Source: CAYQTE01 sp964420285
GTDB taxonomy: Bacteria; Planctomycetota; Phycisphaerae; Tepidisphaerales; Tepidisphaeraceae
Length of the DNA stretch: 64,000 nucleotides
NCBI GenBank assembly: GCA_964420285.1
Contig: CAYQTE010000022.1
Span: 8,382 to 72,381 of the forward strand
Direction of reading: 5' to 3'
The notes beneath the pieces are model-generated. The model was not told the origin of the DNA, did no database searches, and saw only the letters and a list, made by a program, of their open reading frames with translations. Both the position numbers and the translations under genes were made by a program. Shown here piece after piece: positions 19,185-27,408 of this stretch (its first letter is position 1; each line of letters begins with the position of its first letter).

Positions 19185-19712
19185 ATGTCCGCACCATGGT
19201 ACACCAATATCGACAGTCTCCGGGCCGACGGGTTCGGGGGCTTTTGCACGTTCCAGGAACTGGGCGACTGCCGGCTGGAGTGCGTCCCGGCGGATACCGG
19301 CGGCATCGGGGTTTACGTGGTGGTGCGGCCGGATGCTCGCGCCCCCGGATTTCTTAGCCAGAGCACGGGCAGCGCCCTAACGCGGCGAGGAGACCCAAGC
19401 GTGCCGGTTGAGGAGTTGGCCGCGAAATGGGTCGACGGGGCACAGGTGATTTACATCGGGAAAGCGGGATCGCTTCAGAATCCGCGGGAAACGCTTGCAG
19501 AGCGAATCCGGCAATTCGTTGACTTCGGCGCGGGCGAGCCAGTTGACCATTGGGACGGCCGATATGTTTGGCAACTGGCGGCGGCCGAAGACCTTGTTGT
19601 GTGTTGGAAGGAAACTCCCAACGAAGAACCGGCGGATGTGGCGGGGCGGATGATTGAGGAATTCAAAGAGGCATGCGGCGGGCGGCTGCCGTTTGCGAAT
19701 CTGAGTGAGTAG
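19185..19712 (+). CDS. GIY-YIG nuclease-family protein
   Basis: A 175-residue protein with the GIY-YIG halves GVYVVV (about residue 45) and VIYIGKAGS (about 88). LAERIRQF, HWDGRYVWQLA and a terminal LPFANL follow, a layout typical of a small stand-alone family common in environmental bacteria. The family fold is a DNA endonuclease core; for this subgroup the substrate is unknown. ATG 19185 gives the conserved MSAPWY start; longer frames back to 19143 lack support. No partner gene is evident. Confidence 0.8.
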   Translation: MSAPWYTNIDSLRADGFGGFCTFQELGDCRLECVPADTGGIGVYVVVRPDARAPGFLSQSTGSALTRRGDPSVPVEELAAKWVDGAQVIYIGKAGSLQNPRETLAERIRQFVDFGAGEPVDHWDGRYVWQLAAAEDLVVCWKETPNEEPADVAGRMIEEFKEACGGRLPFANLSE

Positions 19713-19866
19713 GGTTCGAGTTGGCGTATGGGATCGGCGGCGAGGCTGGGGCCGGTGATGTGGGCGCGGGGAATTCTCAAATCTCAAATGGGTCAAAAGT
19801 ACGCTCGATGCGATCGGCCGGTAATGCGGCGGGGCTGGCGTGCGTCATAAATGGATGAAGTCCGGC

Positions 19867-19896
19867 TTGACAGTGGATCGCGGGCAGGGGTAGAAG
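19867..19896 (+). promoter_or_regulatory. candidate promoter for the sigma-factor pair
   Basis: A perfect TTGACA (19867-19872) is followed after 18 bases by TAGAAG (19891-19896). Transcription would begin near 19903, which would exclude the upstream ATG at 19900 and favour the start at 19933. The 220-base gap 19713-19932 holds nothing else I can identify. Confidence 0.4.
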
Positions 19897-19932
19897 CGCA
19901 TGTGCGGGGGCGGGCGCTTTTTTGTGGAGCCC

Positions 19933-20457
19933 ATGGGAACGCAGGTGGAATTGCGGCAGTGGTTTGAGCGGGTGGTCAGAGACAATTACCGCCTGCTCTA
20001 TTCGGTCGCGTTTCCGATCGTGCGCCAGCCGGCGGCGTGCGAGGACGCGGTGCAGGAGGGGTGTCTGCGCGCTTATCGAAACCTGGGGAAGCTGGATGAT
20101 CCGGCGGCCGTGGTGCCGTGGCTGGTGCGGATCGTGCGGAACGTGGCGCTGGACGAGGCGAGGCGGCGAAAAATCGCCACGGCCGAACTGGTCGATTCGC
20201 CGATGGAGCCCGTCGATCGCACGGCGGCCGGGCCGGAGAGCGATATGCGGCAGTTGCTCATGGATGAGATCGCGACGCTGTCGGACGGACTGGCGGAAGT
20301 GATCGCGCTGCGATTCTTCGAGGGGCTGGAGATCGAACAGATCGGCAAGCGGCTGGGCTTGACGAGCAACGCGGTTCGCGTGCGTCTGCATCGGGGTCTG
20401 GAACATCTGAGGCGACTTCCGCGGATCGCGAATTTGAGCGAGGTGAGCGAATCGTGA
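19933..20457 (+). CDS. ECF-type RNA polymerase sigma factor
   Basis: A 174-residue sigma-70 family protein. Region 2 covers residues 8-75 (NYRLLYSVAFPIV, CEDAVQEGCLRAYRNL, VPWLVRIVRNVALDEARRRK). Region 4 covers about 112-165 (ALRFFEGLEIEQIGKRLGLTSN, then a recognition-helix-like VRVRLHRGLEHLR). No sigma-1.1 or region 3 is seen. Possible starts are ATG 19900, GTG 19924 and ATG 19933; the last fits the predicted promoter, although its GGAG is only three bases away. Its stop overlaps the next start by four bases (GTGA), so the downstream gene is probably its regulator. Confidence 0.85.
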   Translation: MGTQVELRQWFERVVRDNYRLLYSVAFPIVRQPAACEDAVQEGCLRAYRNLGKLDDPAAVVPWLVRIVRNVALDEARRRKIATAELVDSPMEPVDRTAAGPESDMRQLLMDEIATLSDGLAEVIALRFFEGLEIEQIGKRLGLTSNAVRVRLHRGLEHLRRLPRIANLSEVSES

Positions 20458-21017
20458 TCGGCTGGGAAGACATTCTCAACGAGTTTCTGGAGGGCGGGCT
20501 GGTGCGCGCCGATGCCGAGGCGCTGCGGTGGAAGATTCAACTGCCGACGGAGGCGCGGGCGGCGATGGATCGGGATTTGCAACTGGTGGATGACCTGGGC
20601 GCGATGGGCGGAGTGATGAACCCGTCAGCCGCCACGGCGGGCGCCGCAATCGGACGCATATTCGATGTCCTGGCACGCGAGAGTGCTATCGAGGCGCCGG
20701 AGCATTGGCGCTGGGAAGCCGGTGTGCCGACGGCGGGGCGGATGGATGATGTCGTGGCGAAAGAGGATGCGGAGTTGGCGGGGCAACTGGCGGATATCGG
20801 CAAGTCAATGCCAATTGCGGCAGGCGCTCTGGACCGGCTGGTGCAACGGATCAGGGACATCGAATTGTCGGGCGAACTGGACCCGGGGCAGGAAGATCGC
20901 GATGCAATGCGGATATTTCCGGCCGGTCAGGAGCTAAAGTTCGACGCGCTGGCGGCGAGCAAGGATGTGCTGCCGCCCCAGACGCCGCCGGCAGGGGAAG
21001 AGCCCAGGAAGCGGTGA
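20454..21017 (+). CDS. hypothetical protein translationally coupled to the ECF sigma factor
   Basis: A 187-residue acidic, soluble protein starting at GTG 20454 inside the sigma stop. Its opening (IGWEDILNEFLEGGLVRADAEALRWKI) resembles the short helical N-terminus seen in some anti-sigma factors, but there is no zinc-binding HxxxCxxC motif and no membrane segment. The end is Pro/Glu-rich. Position suggests a cytoplasmic anti-sigma or sensor role; nothing in the sequence proves it. Confidence 0.65.
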   Translation: MIGWEDILNEFLEGGLVRADAEALRWKIQLPTEARAAMDRDLQLVDDLGAMGGVMNPSAATAGAAIGRIFDVLARESAIEAPEHWRWEAGVPTAGRMDDVVAKEDAELAGQLADIGKSMPIAAGALDRLVQRIRDIELSGELDPGQEDRDAMRIFPAGQELKFDALAASKDVLPPQTPPAGEEPRKR

Positions 21018-21019
21018 TT

Positions 21020-22222
21020 CTACGGCTGGATGGGCAGGAAGGCGATGCAATAAGAGGTTGCGAGGGGGACAGTGACGCTGGTGAGCGCCAGGGCGCCGGT
21101 ATCGGGGTCGATCTTGAATTCCACAACGCTGCCGGAGTTCTGGTTGCCGCACAGGAGCCAGTGGCCGGTGGGGTCGATGTTGAAATTGCGCGGGATTTTG
21201 CCGGTGGTGCTTGTCCAGGCGAGGAATTTGACAAGGCCGGTGTCGGGGTCGATGGTGAAGGTGGAGAGGTTGCCGGGGCCGGTGGCGTCGCGGTTTGACG
21301 TGTAAAGAAATTTGCCATTGGGTGAGATGACCAGTTCAGCGCCGGCGCTGGAGCCTTTGTAATCGGGGGAGAGTGTCGAGATGTGCTGCTTTTCGCTGAG
21401 TTTGCCGGCCGCGGCGTCGTAGTCGTAGACGAAGAGCATGCTGCCCATTTCCGTGAGCAGATAGCCGTGTCTTCCGGAGGCGTCGAAGGCGAAATGCCGC
21501 GGGCCGGTGCCGGCGGTGACGGCTTGGAACGGCGGATCGTGGGGCGTGAGTTTGGCGGCGGATGGGTCGAGGTTGTAGAGGACGATCTTATCGGTGCCCA
21601 GATCGGGTACGAGCACGACCTTGCCTGTGGAATCAAAGGCGGCGGAATGGGGGAAGGGATGGATTTGACGGACGGGGTCAATGCTCTTGCCGGTGTGTTG
21701 TGTGACGACCGGCGTGCCGAGCTTGCCGTCGGTGCCAATGGGTAGCGTGGCGATATTGCCGCCGTAGTAGTTGGCCACGATGGCGGCGTGGCCGGTGGGA
21801 TCGACGGCGATGTGGGATGGGTCACGGCCGAGGGAGGGCTGTTCGTTGAGAAGAGTGAGCAGGCCGGTTCTGGGGTCGATGCGGAAAGCCGCGGTGGCGC
21901 CGCTGGCGTCGGTGGACTGATTCTGGTTGGGATAGGTGGCGGTGGAATAGAGGAACCGGCCGGTGGGATCGATGGCCAGCCAAGTTGTGTTGGGAATTCG
22001 CGACGTGACGATGGGTGTGGAGAGTTGTCCGGTGGCGCAATCGAAGCGAGCCACTTCGATGACGGAGTTGGAACTGAGATAAACCCAGCAGGCGGATGGC
22101 TGGGTCGATGGCGCGGTGGAGGGTATGGCTGCATGGGCGGCCGGGAGGATGGCGGCCAAGATGACGACAGACAGTCGCAGCGCTGCGGCCGTGAAGTGCC
22201 TGAATTCAAGGGCTGAGGTCAT
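21020..22222 (-). CDS. secreted lactonase-family beta-propeller protein (paralogue A)
   Basis: A 400-residue protein of the 6-phosphogluconolactonase-like seven-bladed propeller family. A Sec signal (LRLSVVILAAILPAAHAA) ends near residue 32, so it is exported and unlikely to act in the pentose phosphate pathway. Repeating blades contain DPTGRFLYS, DPTGHAAIVANYYGG, FPHSAAFDSTGK, GPRHFAFDASGRHGYL and PRNFNIDPTGHWLLCGNQNSG. ATG 22222 has AAGGA eight bases upstream. It lies directly downstream of a close paralogue in the same direction. The family's activity on sugar lactones is unproved for exported members. Confidence 0.85.
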   Translation of the reverse strand: MTSALEFRHFTAAALRLSVVILAAILPAAHAAIPSTAPSTQPSACWVYLSSNSVIEVARFDCATGQLSTPIVTSRIPNTTWLAIDPTGRFLYSTATYPNQNQSTDASGATAAFRIDPRTGLLTLLNEQPSLGRDPSHIAVDPTGHAAIVANYYGGNIATLPIGTDGKLGTPVVTQHTGKSIDPVRQIHPFPHSAAFDSTGKVVLVPDLGTDKIVLYNLDPSAAKLTPHDPPFQAVTAGTGPRHFAFDASGRHGYLLTEMGSMLFVYDYDAAAGKLSEKQHISTLSPDYKGSSAGAELVISPNGKFLYTSNRDATGPGNLSTFTIDPDTGLVKFLAWTSTTGKIPRNFNIDPTGHWLLCGNQNSGSVVEFKIDPDTGALALTSVTVPLATSYCIAFLPIQP

Positions 22223-22253
22223 GGCGGAATTCCTTGGCTGATGGAAATGAGCC

Positions 22254-23486
22254 TCACGGCTCAATGGGCAGCAAGGCGATGCAGAACGGGGAATCCAGGG
22301 AGATGGAGACATTGGTCAAAGTCAGTGCGCCGGTATCGGGATTGACTTTGAATTCGACGATCTTGCCGGAATTTTGATTGCCGCAGAGGAGCCAGTGGCC
22401 GGTTGGGTCAAGGTTGAAGTTGCGCGGGATATTGCCGGTGGTGCTGGTCCAAGTCAGGGGTTTGAGCGTTCCCGAGTCGTGATCGAGGGCGAAGGTTCCG
22501 ATGCTGCCGATGCCGTTCTGGTCGCGGTTGGAGGCGTAGAGAAATTTGCCGTTGGGGGAGAGAAGAACTTCGGCGGCGGTGCTGGTGCCCTTAAATTCGG
22601 GGGCGAGGCTGGAGAGGTGCTGTTTTTCGGTGAGATTGCCGGTGGCGGCGTTGTAGTCATAGACGAACAGCGTGCTGCCCATTTCGGCCAGGAGATAGGC
22701 GTGTTTGTAAGCCGCGTCGAAGGTGAGATGCCGCGGCCCCATGCCGGGGGTAACAGATTGGAACGGCGGATCGTGGGGTGTGAGCTTGGCGGTGGCGGGG
22801 TCGAAGTTGTAGATGACGATCTTGTCGGTGCCGAGGTCGGGGACGTAAACGAACTTGCCGGTTTGATCAAAGACGACGCAATGAGGATGGGGCTGCGTCT
22901 GGCGCGATGGATCTTTGCTCGTGCCGGTGTGTTGGATGACCTGCGGCAGGCCGAGTTTGCCGTCGGGGCCGATGGGCAGTGCGGCGACTTTGCCGCCGCC
23001 GTAATTGGCGGCAACAGCGCCATGGCCGGCCGGATCGACGGCGATGTGAGCCGGATCAAGACCGCCGGAGGGTTGTTCGCCGATGAGCGTGAGCAGGCCG
23101 GTCGTGCGATCGATGGAAAACGTGGCCAAGGCGCCGGCGGCGTCAGAGTTCTGGTCCTTGTCGGGGAAGGACGCGGTGGCGTACATGAAGCGGCCGGAGG
23201 GAGCGATGGTGATCCAATTGGTGCTTGGAACGGCGGAGGTGATAACGGGAGTGGAGATTTGTCCCGTCGTGCAATCAAAGCGTGCGACCTTGATGACGGA
23301 ATTGGAGCTGAAATAGACCCAGCAGGCGGCCGGCGGCGCGACCGAAGTGCCGCCGGTTTGGGGGCTGGAGGAACAGGCCGTTAATGCTCCCAGCGAACCG
23401 AGGAGCGATGCAGCGGCCAGGTGCATAAGGGCAGGCCAAGGGGACGGGCGGGGCGAATGGGCGACGGATTCGTGGGCGTGGGTCAT
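22254..23486 (-). CDS. lactonase-family beta-propeller lipoprotein (paralogue B)
   Basis: A 410-residue paralogue of the next gene; blade sequences are near-identical in many places (CWVYFSSNSVIKVARFDC, PRNFNLDPTGHWLLCGNQNSG, HDPPFQSV). Unlike its neighbour it has a lipoprotein signal, LGALTAC, so it should be membrane-anchored. AGAGGA lies just before ATG 23486. The 31-base gap between the two genes suggests a tandem duplication transcribed together, with the localisation signal diverged. The 165 bases upstream (23487-23651) hold its leader and no gene. Confidence 0.85.
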   Translation of the reverse strand: MTHAHESVAHSPRPSPWPALMHLAAASLLGSLGALTACSSSPQTGGTSVAPPAACWVYFSSNSVIKVARFDCTTGQISTPVITSAVPSTNWITIAPSGRFMYATASFPDKDQNSDAAGALATFSIDRTTGLLTLIGEQPSGGLDPAHIAVDPAGHGAVAANYGGGKVAALPIGPDGKLGLPQVIQHTGTSKDPSRQTQPHPHCVVFDQTGKFVYVPDLGTDKIVIYNFDPATAKLTPHDPPFQSVTPGMGPRHLTFDAAYKHAYLLAEMGSTLFVYDYNAATGNLTEKQHLSSLAPEFKGTSTAAEVLLSPNGKFLYASNRDQNGIGSIGTFALDHDSGTLKPLTWTSTTGNIPRNFNLDPTGHWLLCGNQNSGKIVEFKVNPDTGALTLTNVSISLDSPFCIALLPIEP

Positions 23487-23651
23487 GAGATTCCTCTTTC
23501 CTATGCAAGATGCCAGTTGCCGAAACTGACGAGGATTGTAGCGTTGCGCCGGTTGAGACGACAGCAACGCGACCGCGTCGCGCCAGCGTGGCGGGGGCAG
23601 GTTTTGGCGATCATCTTCGCCGAAAGAAATTTGGATTGGGGAAATTCCAGT

Positions 23652-24071
23652 TCAGGCGACGGAACTTTCGCTGGAAGCGGTGTCGAGCCGGCGAAGTACG
23701 TTCAGGAGCCCGTGCATGTGAAGGGGCTTGAGGAAAACATGCACATGGGATGGGGCGATGGAGGCCTGGAGCTTGCGAAAACGATCGTCGCCACGTTCGG
23801 TAAAGATGGCCAGTTCGCGAGGGCGCGAACCGGCGGGGAGTTCGCCGAGCCGATCGATAAGCCGCCGATTTTCGGCGGAATCGGTAACGTCAACAATCAA
23901 GATGTCAGTTGGATCGTCGCGAAGTATGCGCATGGCCTGATCAGCGTTCGCGGCGGACAATACCGTGTGGCCGAGGTCCATCAACAGCCGATTGGTCGGC
24001 GCTTCCTCCGGGAGTTGATAACCGGAGGGAAGAATAACCGCACGCAAAGTTGTATGCTCCTGGACGTTCAT
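23652..24071 (-). CDS. degenerate response-regulator receiver domain protein
   Basis: A 139-residue CheY-like protein without an output domain. The phosphoacceptor strand ILIVDVTD and the later FLKPLHMHGLLNVLRRL (conserved Lys-Pro) are recognisable. The N-terminal acidic pair that binds magnesium is missing: strand 1 reads AVILPSGY. It may therefore be a pseudo-receiver that signals without phosphorylation. AAGGGA lies ahead of ATG 24071. It is divergent from pstB across a 555-base gap and shows no histidine kinase nearby. Confidence 0.7.
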   Translation of the reverse strand: MNVQEHTTLRAVILPSGYQLPEEAPTNRLLMDLGHTVLSAANADQAMRILRDDPTDILIVDVTDSAENRRLIDRLGELPAGSRPRELAIFTERGDDRFRKLQASIAPSHVHVFLKPLHMHGLLNVLRRLDTASSESSVA

Positions 24072-24626
24072 AGCGATCTGTCCCTTGCTCTAGCGCTCAT
24101 AAGCTTAACGGGAAAAAGCGGTGGAGACAACGAATTTGGGCGTCTTAACCAAATCTTAGCGCTTGATCGCGGCGAGTGTGGCGCAAGTCACGGCTGCTAC
24201 TGAAGTTTAGTAAATTCATTGATTTGCATGCGTGTAAGAATTGTTGTTGCAATCTCTTGGCGACGAATTGGACAGGGTGCTCGCTGTTGTAGTCCTGCAC
24301 AAGGAAAGGGCCGAAATCGGTCGAGAAACCGCAGTAACAGGCTCAATCGCGCCCGAAAACACGCGGTGGCGCGCCCAACCAGTCCGATAACTGCGGATTG
24401 TTGCTCATTTCAGTAGTCGGCAGGCCGTTAGCCGACGACCCCGCCGTTGCGAGGTCGTTTTGCGAACCTGGGGGGTTCTCCCTGCCCGTCGATGTTGGAG
24501 TGTTTGATCTCGAGAATGACCATGTGCGGGGCCAGAAGATTAAGAATTGGTAATGGTCTTGCCTTAGCGATGCGGCTTAATACACTTCAGCGTACGTTCC
24601 CCGCGTATTGGGGGCTGGATGTCATC
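24072..24626 (+). other. 555-base intergenic region upstream of pstB
   Basis: No credible protein frame is present. A small inverted repeat, ACGACC (24435-24440) with GGTCGT (24453-24458) followed by TTTT, could end a short transcript coming from the left. I looked for tandem Pho-box-like CTGTCAT motifs and saw none. The stretch could hold a small RNA or the pstB leader. Confidence 0.4.
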
Positions 24627-25511
24627 ATGGAGTCAGTTCTCCCAGCTTCGCCACAAGCCCCGGCCGCACCGAAAACGGCGACCCAGGCACCGGTCCCGGA
24701 CGCTGTCGCGCCGGGCCCAGCCGCCCTCAAGCCGGGGGAAGCCCTGTTCGATCCGGCCACAACCCTGATCGACAGCCGGGGCGTCAGTGTCTTTTACGAA
24801 AAAAAGGAAGCAATCAAGAGCGTTTCGCTGACCATGCCGCGTAACCGCGTGATCGCGATGATCGGCCCCAGCGGCTGCGGCAAGAGCACGTTTCTCCGCT
24901 CCATCAACCGCCTCAACGATCTGATCCCCGGATGCCGCGTCACCGGGCAGCTCATGATCGGCGGGCAGAACATCTACGATCCGGGCGTCGATCTGGTCGA
25001 ACTTCGCCGACAGGTGGGCCTGGTCTTCCAGAAGCCCAATCCGTTTCCCAAGAGCATCTACGACAATGTGGCCTACGGACCGCGATTGCATGGACTGCAC
25101 AACCGGGCGGAGCTCGATGCGCTGGTCGAGGATTGCCTTCGCAAGGCCGCCATCTGGGACGAGGTGAAAGACCGGCTGGATTCCAGCGCGATGGGCTTTT
25201 CCGGCGGGCAGCAGCAGCGGCTGTGCATTGCCAGAGCCCTGGCCACCAAGCCGATGATCCTGCTCATGGACGAGCCGTGCAGTGCGCTGGATCCGATCGC
25301 GTCGGCCAAGATCGAGGATCTGATCACCAGCCTCAAGAGCCAGTACACCATCGTGATCGTGACGCATAACATGCAGCAGGCCGCCCGCGTCAGCGATTTT
25401 ACCGCGTTCTTTTATATTGGAACGCTGGTCGAGTACGATCGGACATCTGTGATGTTCACCAATCCGTCGCAGAAGCAGACCGAGGACTACATCACCGGCC
25501 GCTTTGGTTGA
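24627..25511 (+). CDS. pstB: phosphate ABC transporter ATP-binding protein
   Basis: A 294-residue ATPase of the high-affinity phosphate importer. After a Pro/Ala-rich 40-residue extension come Walker A GPSGCGKST, the Q-loop VFQKPNPFPKSIYDN (diagnostic for PstB), signature FSGGQQQRLCIARALA, Walker B ILLMDEPCSALD and the H-loop VTHNMQQA. ATG 24627 is the nearest start to the family domain. The stop lies 52 bases before phoU. The membrane subunits and phosphate-binding protein are not in the window. Confidence 0.93.
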   Translation: MESVLPASPQAPAAPKTATQAPVPDAVAPGPAALKPGEALFDPATTLIDSRGVSVFYEKKEAIKSVSLTMPRNRVIAMIGPSGCGKSTFLRSINRLNDLIPGCRVTGQLMIGGQNIYDPGVDLVELRRQVGLVFQKPNPFPKSIYDNVAYGPRLHGLHNRAELDALVEDCLRKAAIWDEVKDRLDSSAMGFSGGQQQRLCIARALATKPMILLMDEPCSALDPIASAKIEDLITSLKSQYTIVIVTHNMQQAARVSDFTAFFYIGTLVEYDRTSVMFTNPSQKQTEDYITGRFG

Positions 25512-25563
25512 ACGCCGGACCGCCAGCGGGCCGGGCGCATTTGCGCATTGGTCAGGATCGTTT

Positions 25564-26223
25564 ATGTCACATCAACTCATCGATCTTCTGGACGACCTGA
25601 ACAACCGCATGGCCCGGATGACGAGCCTGGTCTGCATGCAGGTCGAACAGGCCATCGAATCCGTTTTTCGGATCGACGCCGACATGGCGCATCAGGCCGT
25701 CGAGATGGACAGCAAGATCGACGAGGAGGAAGTCAACGTCGAGAAGGCCTGCATCAACGTTCTGGCGTTGCACCAGCCGGCCGCGACCGACCTGCGGACG
25801 GTGATAACGATCATCAAGGTGAACGCCGATTTTGAGCGGATCGCCGATTGCGCGGTCAACATCGCCCAGCGCGTGCAGCCGCTGACAATGGTACCGGAAT
25901 ATGAGCCGCCGACCGACATGCGGCTGATGGCCAATTGTGTGCTCACCACCCTGCGCGACACTATCCGGGCGTTCAACATGCGCGACGAAGACCTCGCCCG
26001 GCAGGTCATCCGCAGCGATGACGTCGTTGACGCCCTGTATCATCAGATCGTGCAGGACAATCTCGCCCTGATGGTGGGGGACGGCCAGAAGGTGAATGTC
26101 GATCTCTCGAATATCATGATCGCCAAGAACCTGGAACGGATGGCCGATCATTGCAGCAACATCGCCGAAGACGTGATCTACATTCACAGCGGCCGGATCA
26201 TCCGCCACATGCACGCGACGTAA
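25564..26223 (+). CDS. phoU: phosphate signalling protein PhoU
   Basis: A 219-residue all-helical protein with two PhoU repeats. Metal-binding motifs appear as KVNADFERIADCAVNIAQRV in repeat 1 and AKNLERMADHCSNIAEDVIY in repeat 2. It acts with the Pst transporter to hold the PhoR/PhoB response off when phosphate is plentiful. ATG 25564 follows AGGATC and begins at the family's usual N-terminus (MSHQLIDLLDDLN). The gene directly follows pstB in the same direction. Confidence 0.92.
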   Translation: MSHQLIDLLDDLNNRMARMTSLVCMQVEQAIESVFRIDADMAHQAVEMDSKIDEEEVNVEKACINVLALHQPAATDLRTVITIIKVNADFERIADCAVNIAQRVQPLTMVPEYEPPTDMRLMANCVLTTLRDTIRAFNMRDEDLARQVIRSDDVVDALYHQIVQDNLALMVGDGQKVNVDLSNIMIAKNLERMADHCSNIAEDVIYIHSGRIIRHMHAT

Positions 26224-26295
26224 TTTCGCCGGCGATTCCCACCGTTACCGCCAGTTGCATCCGGCACCGCCGGCGGCGCGTTTTCTCGCCATGTC

Positions 26296-26343
26296 CATAA
26301 AAAACAAAAGGCGAGGCCTCGGCACGCGCCGTGGGCCTCGCCT
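26296..26343 (-). terminator. rho-independent terminator of the PEP-CTERM-like gene
   Basis: A 10-bp perfect stem pairs 26309-26318 (AGGCGAGGCC) with 26334-26343 (GGCCTCGCCT). Read on the minus strand the stem is followed by TTTGTTTTTTAT, the classic U-run, so it ends the gene at 26367-27062. It also separates that gene from phoU, which converges from the left. The 143-base gap contains nothing else. Confidence 0.85.
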
Positions 26344-26366
26344 ACAAAGCAAGGGTTCGAGATTGA

Positions 26367-27062
26367 TCAGGCGATCGCCTTCTTGATCATCTTGCCGTGA
26401 ACCATCAGGCCGGCCAGGCCCAACCCGATCAGGCTCATCCATGCCGGCGAGGGCAGGGGAACGCTGGCGGCATTGGGGAGCTCCTTGAGGCCGAACGTCT
26501 GCGTGTAACGGCAGGACGGATTGGCGTCGATGACCAGGTCGCCACCGTTGGGGTCATATCCCCAGAGGGCCGTTGTGCCCGAGGCGACCGAGCCGCCGCC
26601 GCCGATCGTGAACGTGTCGTTCGTGTTCACTTGCGAGGTGACCGAGGCGGTCGTGAACGGCGTGATCTCGTTGAATTCCGAGCCGAAACTGGCGGCCTTG
26701 ACGGTCGGCGCCAGCGGGCTCAGCAGAAAGAACTGGAAGCCGTTCCAGGTCTGCCCGGACAGGTTCGTCACGTTTTCATTGACGATCGAGATGTATTTCG
26801 CCACATCGGCCTTGGGACCATCCTGCGTGAAGGTGATGACCAGGCCTTCCATGCTCGTAAACGCCGCTTCTTTTTCGATCTGAAGCGTGTTGCCGACCAC
26901 CGCGTCTTCGATCAGGCTGATGCCCGTCGGATACGTGATTGTCCAGCCGTCAACAGTGTCGCCACTGCGAATAACCGAGCCCGCTTTGGCTTGAGTGGCG
27001 CCGAATCCAAGAACACCCAGGATTACCGCGGCCACTGTCGCCTTGAGAAACGTCCAACGCAT
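26367..27062 (-). CDS. PEP-CTERM-like secreted protein, probable exosortase substrate
   Basis: A 231-residue protein with a Sec signal (LKATVAAVILGVLGFGATQAKA) and a tripartite C-terminal sorting signal: the variant motif VPLPSPAW, a hydrophobic helix (MSLIGLGLAGLMV) and a basic end (HGKMIKKAIA). The middle is a beta-rich region without a recognised domain. Exosortases normally read a Pro-Glu-Pro-like motif here, so this is a divergent form. GGAGG lies seven bases before ATG 27062. It is the only protein in the window with such a C-terminus and follows the module 2 TPR gene by 346 bases. Confidence 0.82.
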   Translation of the reverse strand: MRWTFLKATVAAVILGVLGFGATQAKAGSVIRSGDTVDGWTITYPTGISLIEDAVVGNTLQIEKEAAFTSMEGLVITFTQDGPKADVAKYISIVNENVTNLSGQTWNGFQFFLLSPLAPTVKAASFGSEFNEITPFTTASVTSQVNTNDTFTIGGGGSVASGTTALWGYDPNGGDLVIDANPSCRYTQTFGLKELPNAASVPLPSPAWMSLIGLGLAGLMVHGKMIKKAIA

Positions 27063-27099
27063 AGCTGTGCCTCCAATAGGACATTAGGTACTGGATTGG

Positions 27100-27127
27100 A
27101 AAATACACCAGCAAATCGAGTTGACAA
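27100..27127 (-). promoter_or_regulatory. candidate promoter of the PEP-CTERM-like gene
   Basis: On the minus strand, TTGTCA (27127-27122) and TATTTT (27105-27100) are 16 bases apart, about 40 bases before the start codon. With the terminator at its other end this makes the gene an independent unit. The rest of the 346-base gap (27063-27408) holds two imperfect direct copies of a GGGCCTTGCTCGCCGG-like motif near 27298 and 27339 and no gene. Confidence 0.4.
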
Positions 27128-27408
27128 ATCCGCGAGAAAATTTTTCCGCGCAAACTAACATCCGCAGCTATCAAACCGGTCATAAGACCGACGTAAGTAT
27201 CCGGAAACGAGGGAAGCAACGGGTATTCGTTATGGATCGATTGCGCCGGGTGTGACGCCTGTAATGTGTGCGCGTGATTTTCCGCACAGGACACAGGGGC
27301 CTTGCTCGCCGGTGGGAACGGACGGTTACTGTCGGCGGGCCTGCTCGCCGGCTGGTGCGCAGGCCGATTGCGCCGGAACGCGACAGACGCGGGCAATGAG
27401 GGCGAAGG

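Noticed and set aside
26340..26370. GGTTCGA sequence as a possible tRNA T-arm
   Set aside because: No acceptor or anticodon stems can be drawn around it, and it overlaps the end of the PEP-CTERM-like gene. A similar motif near 19714 fails for the same reason.
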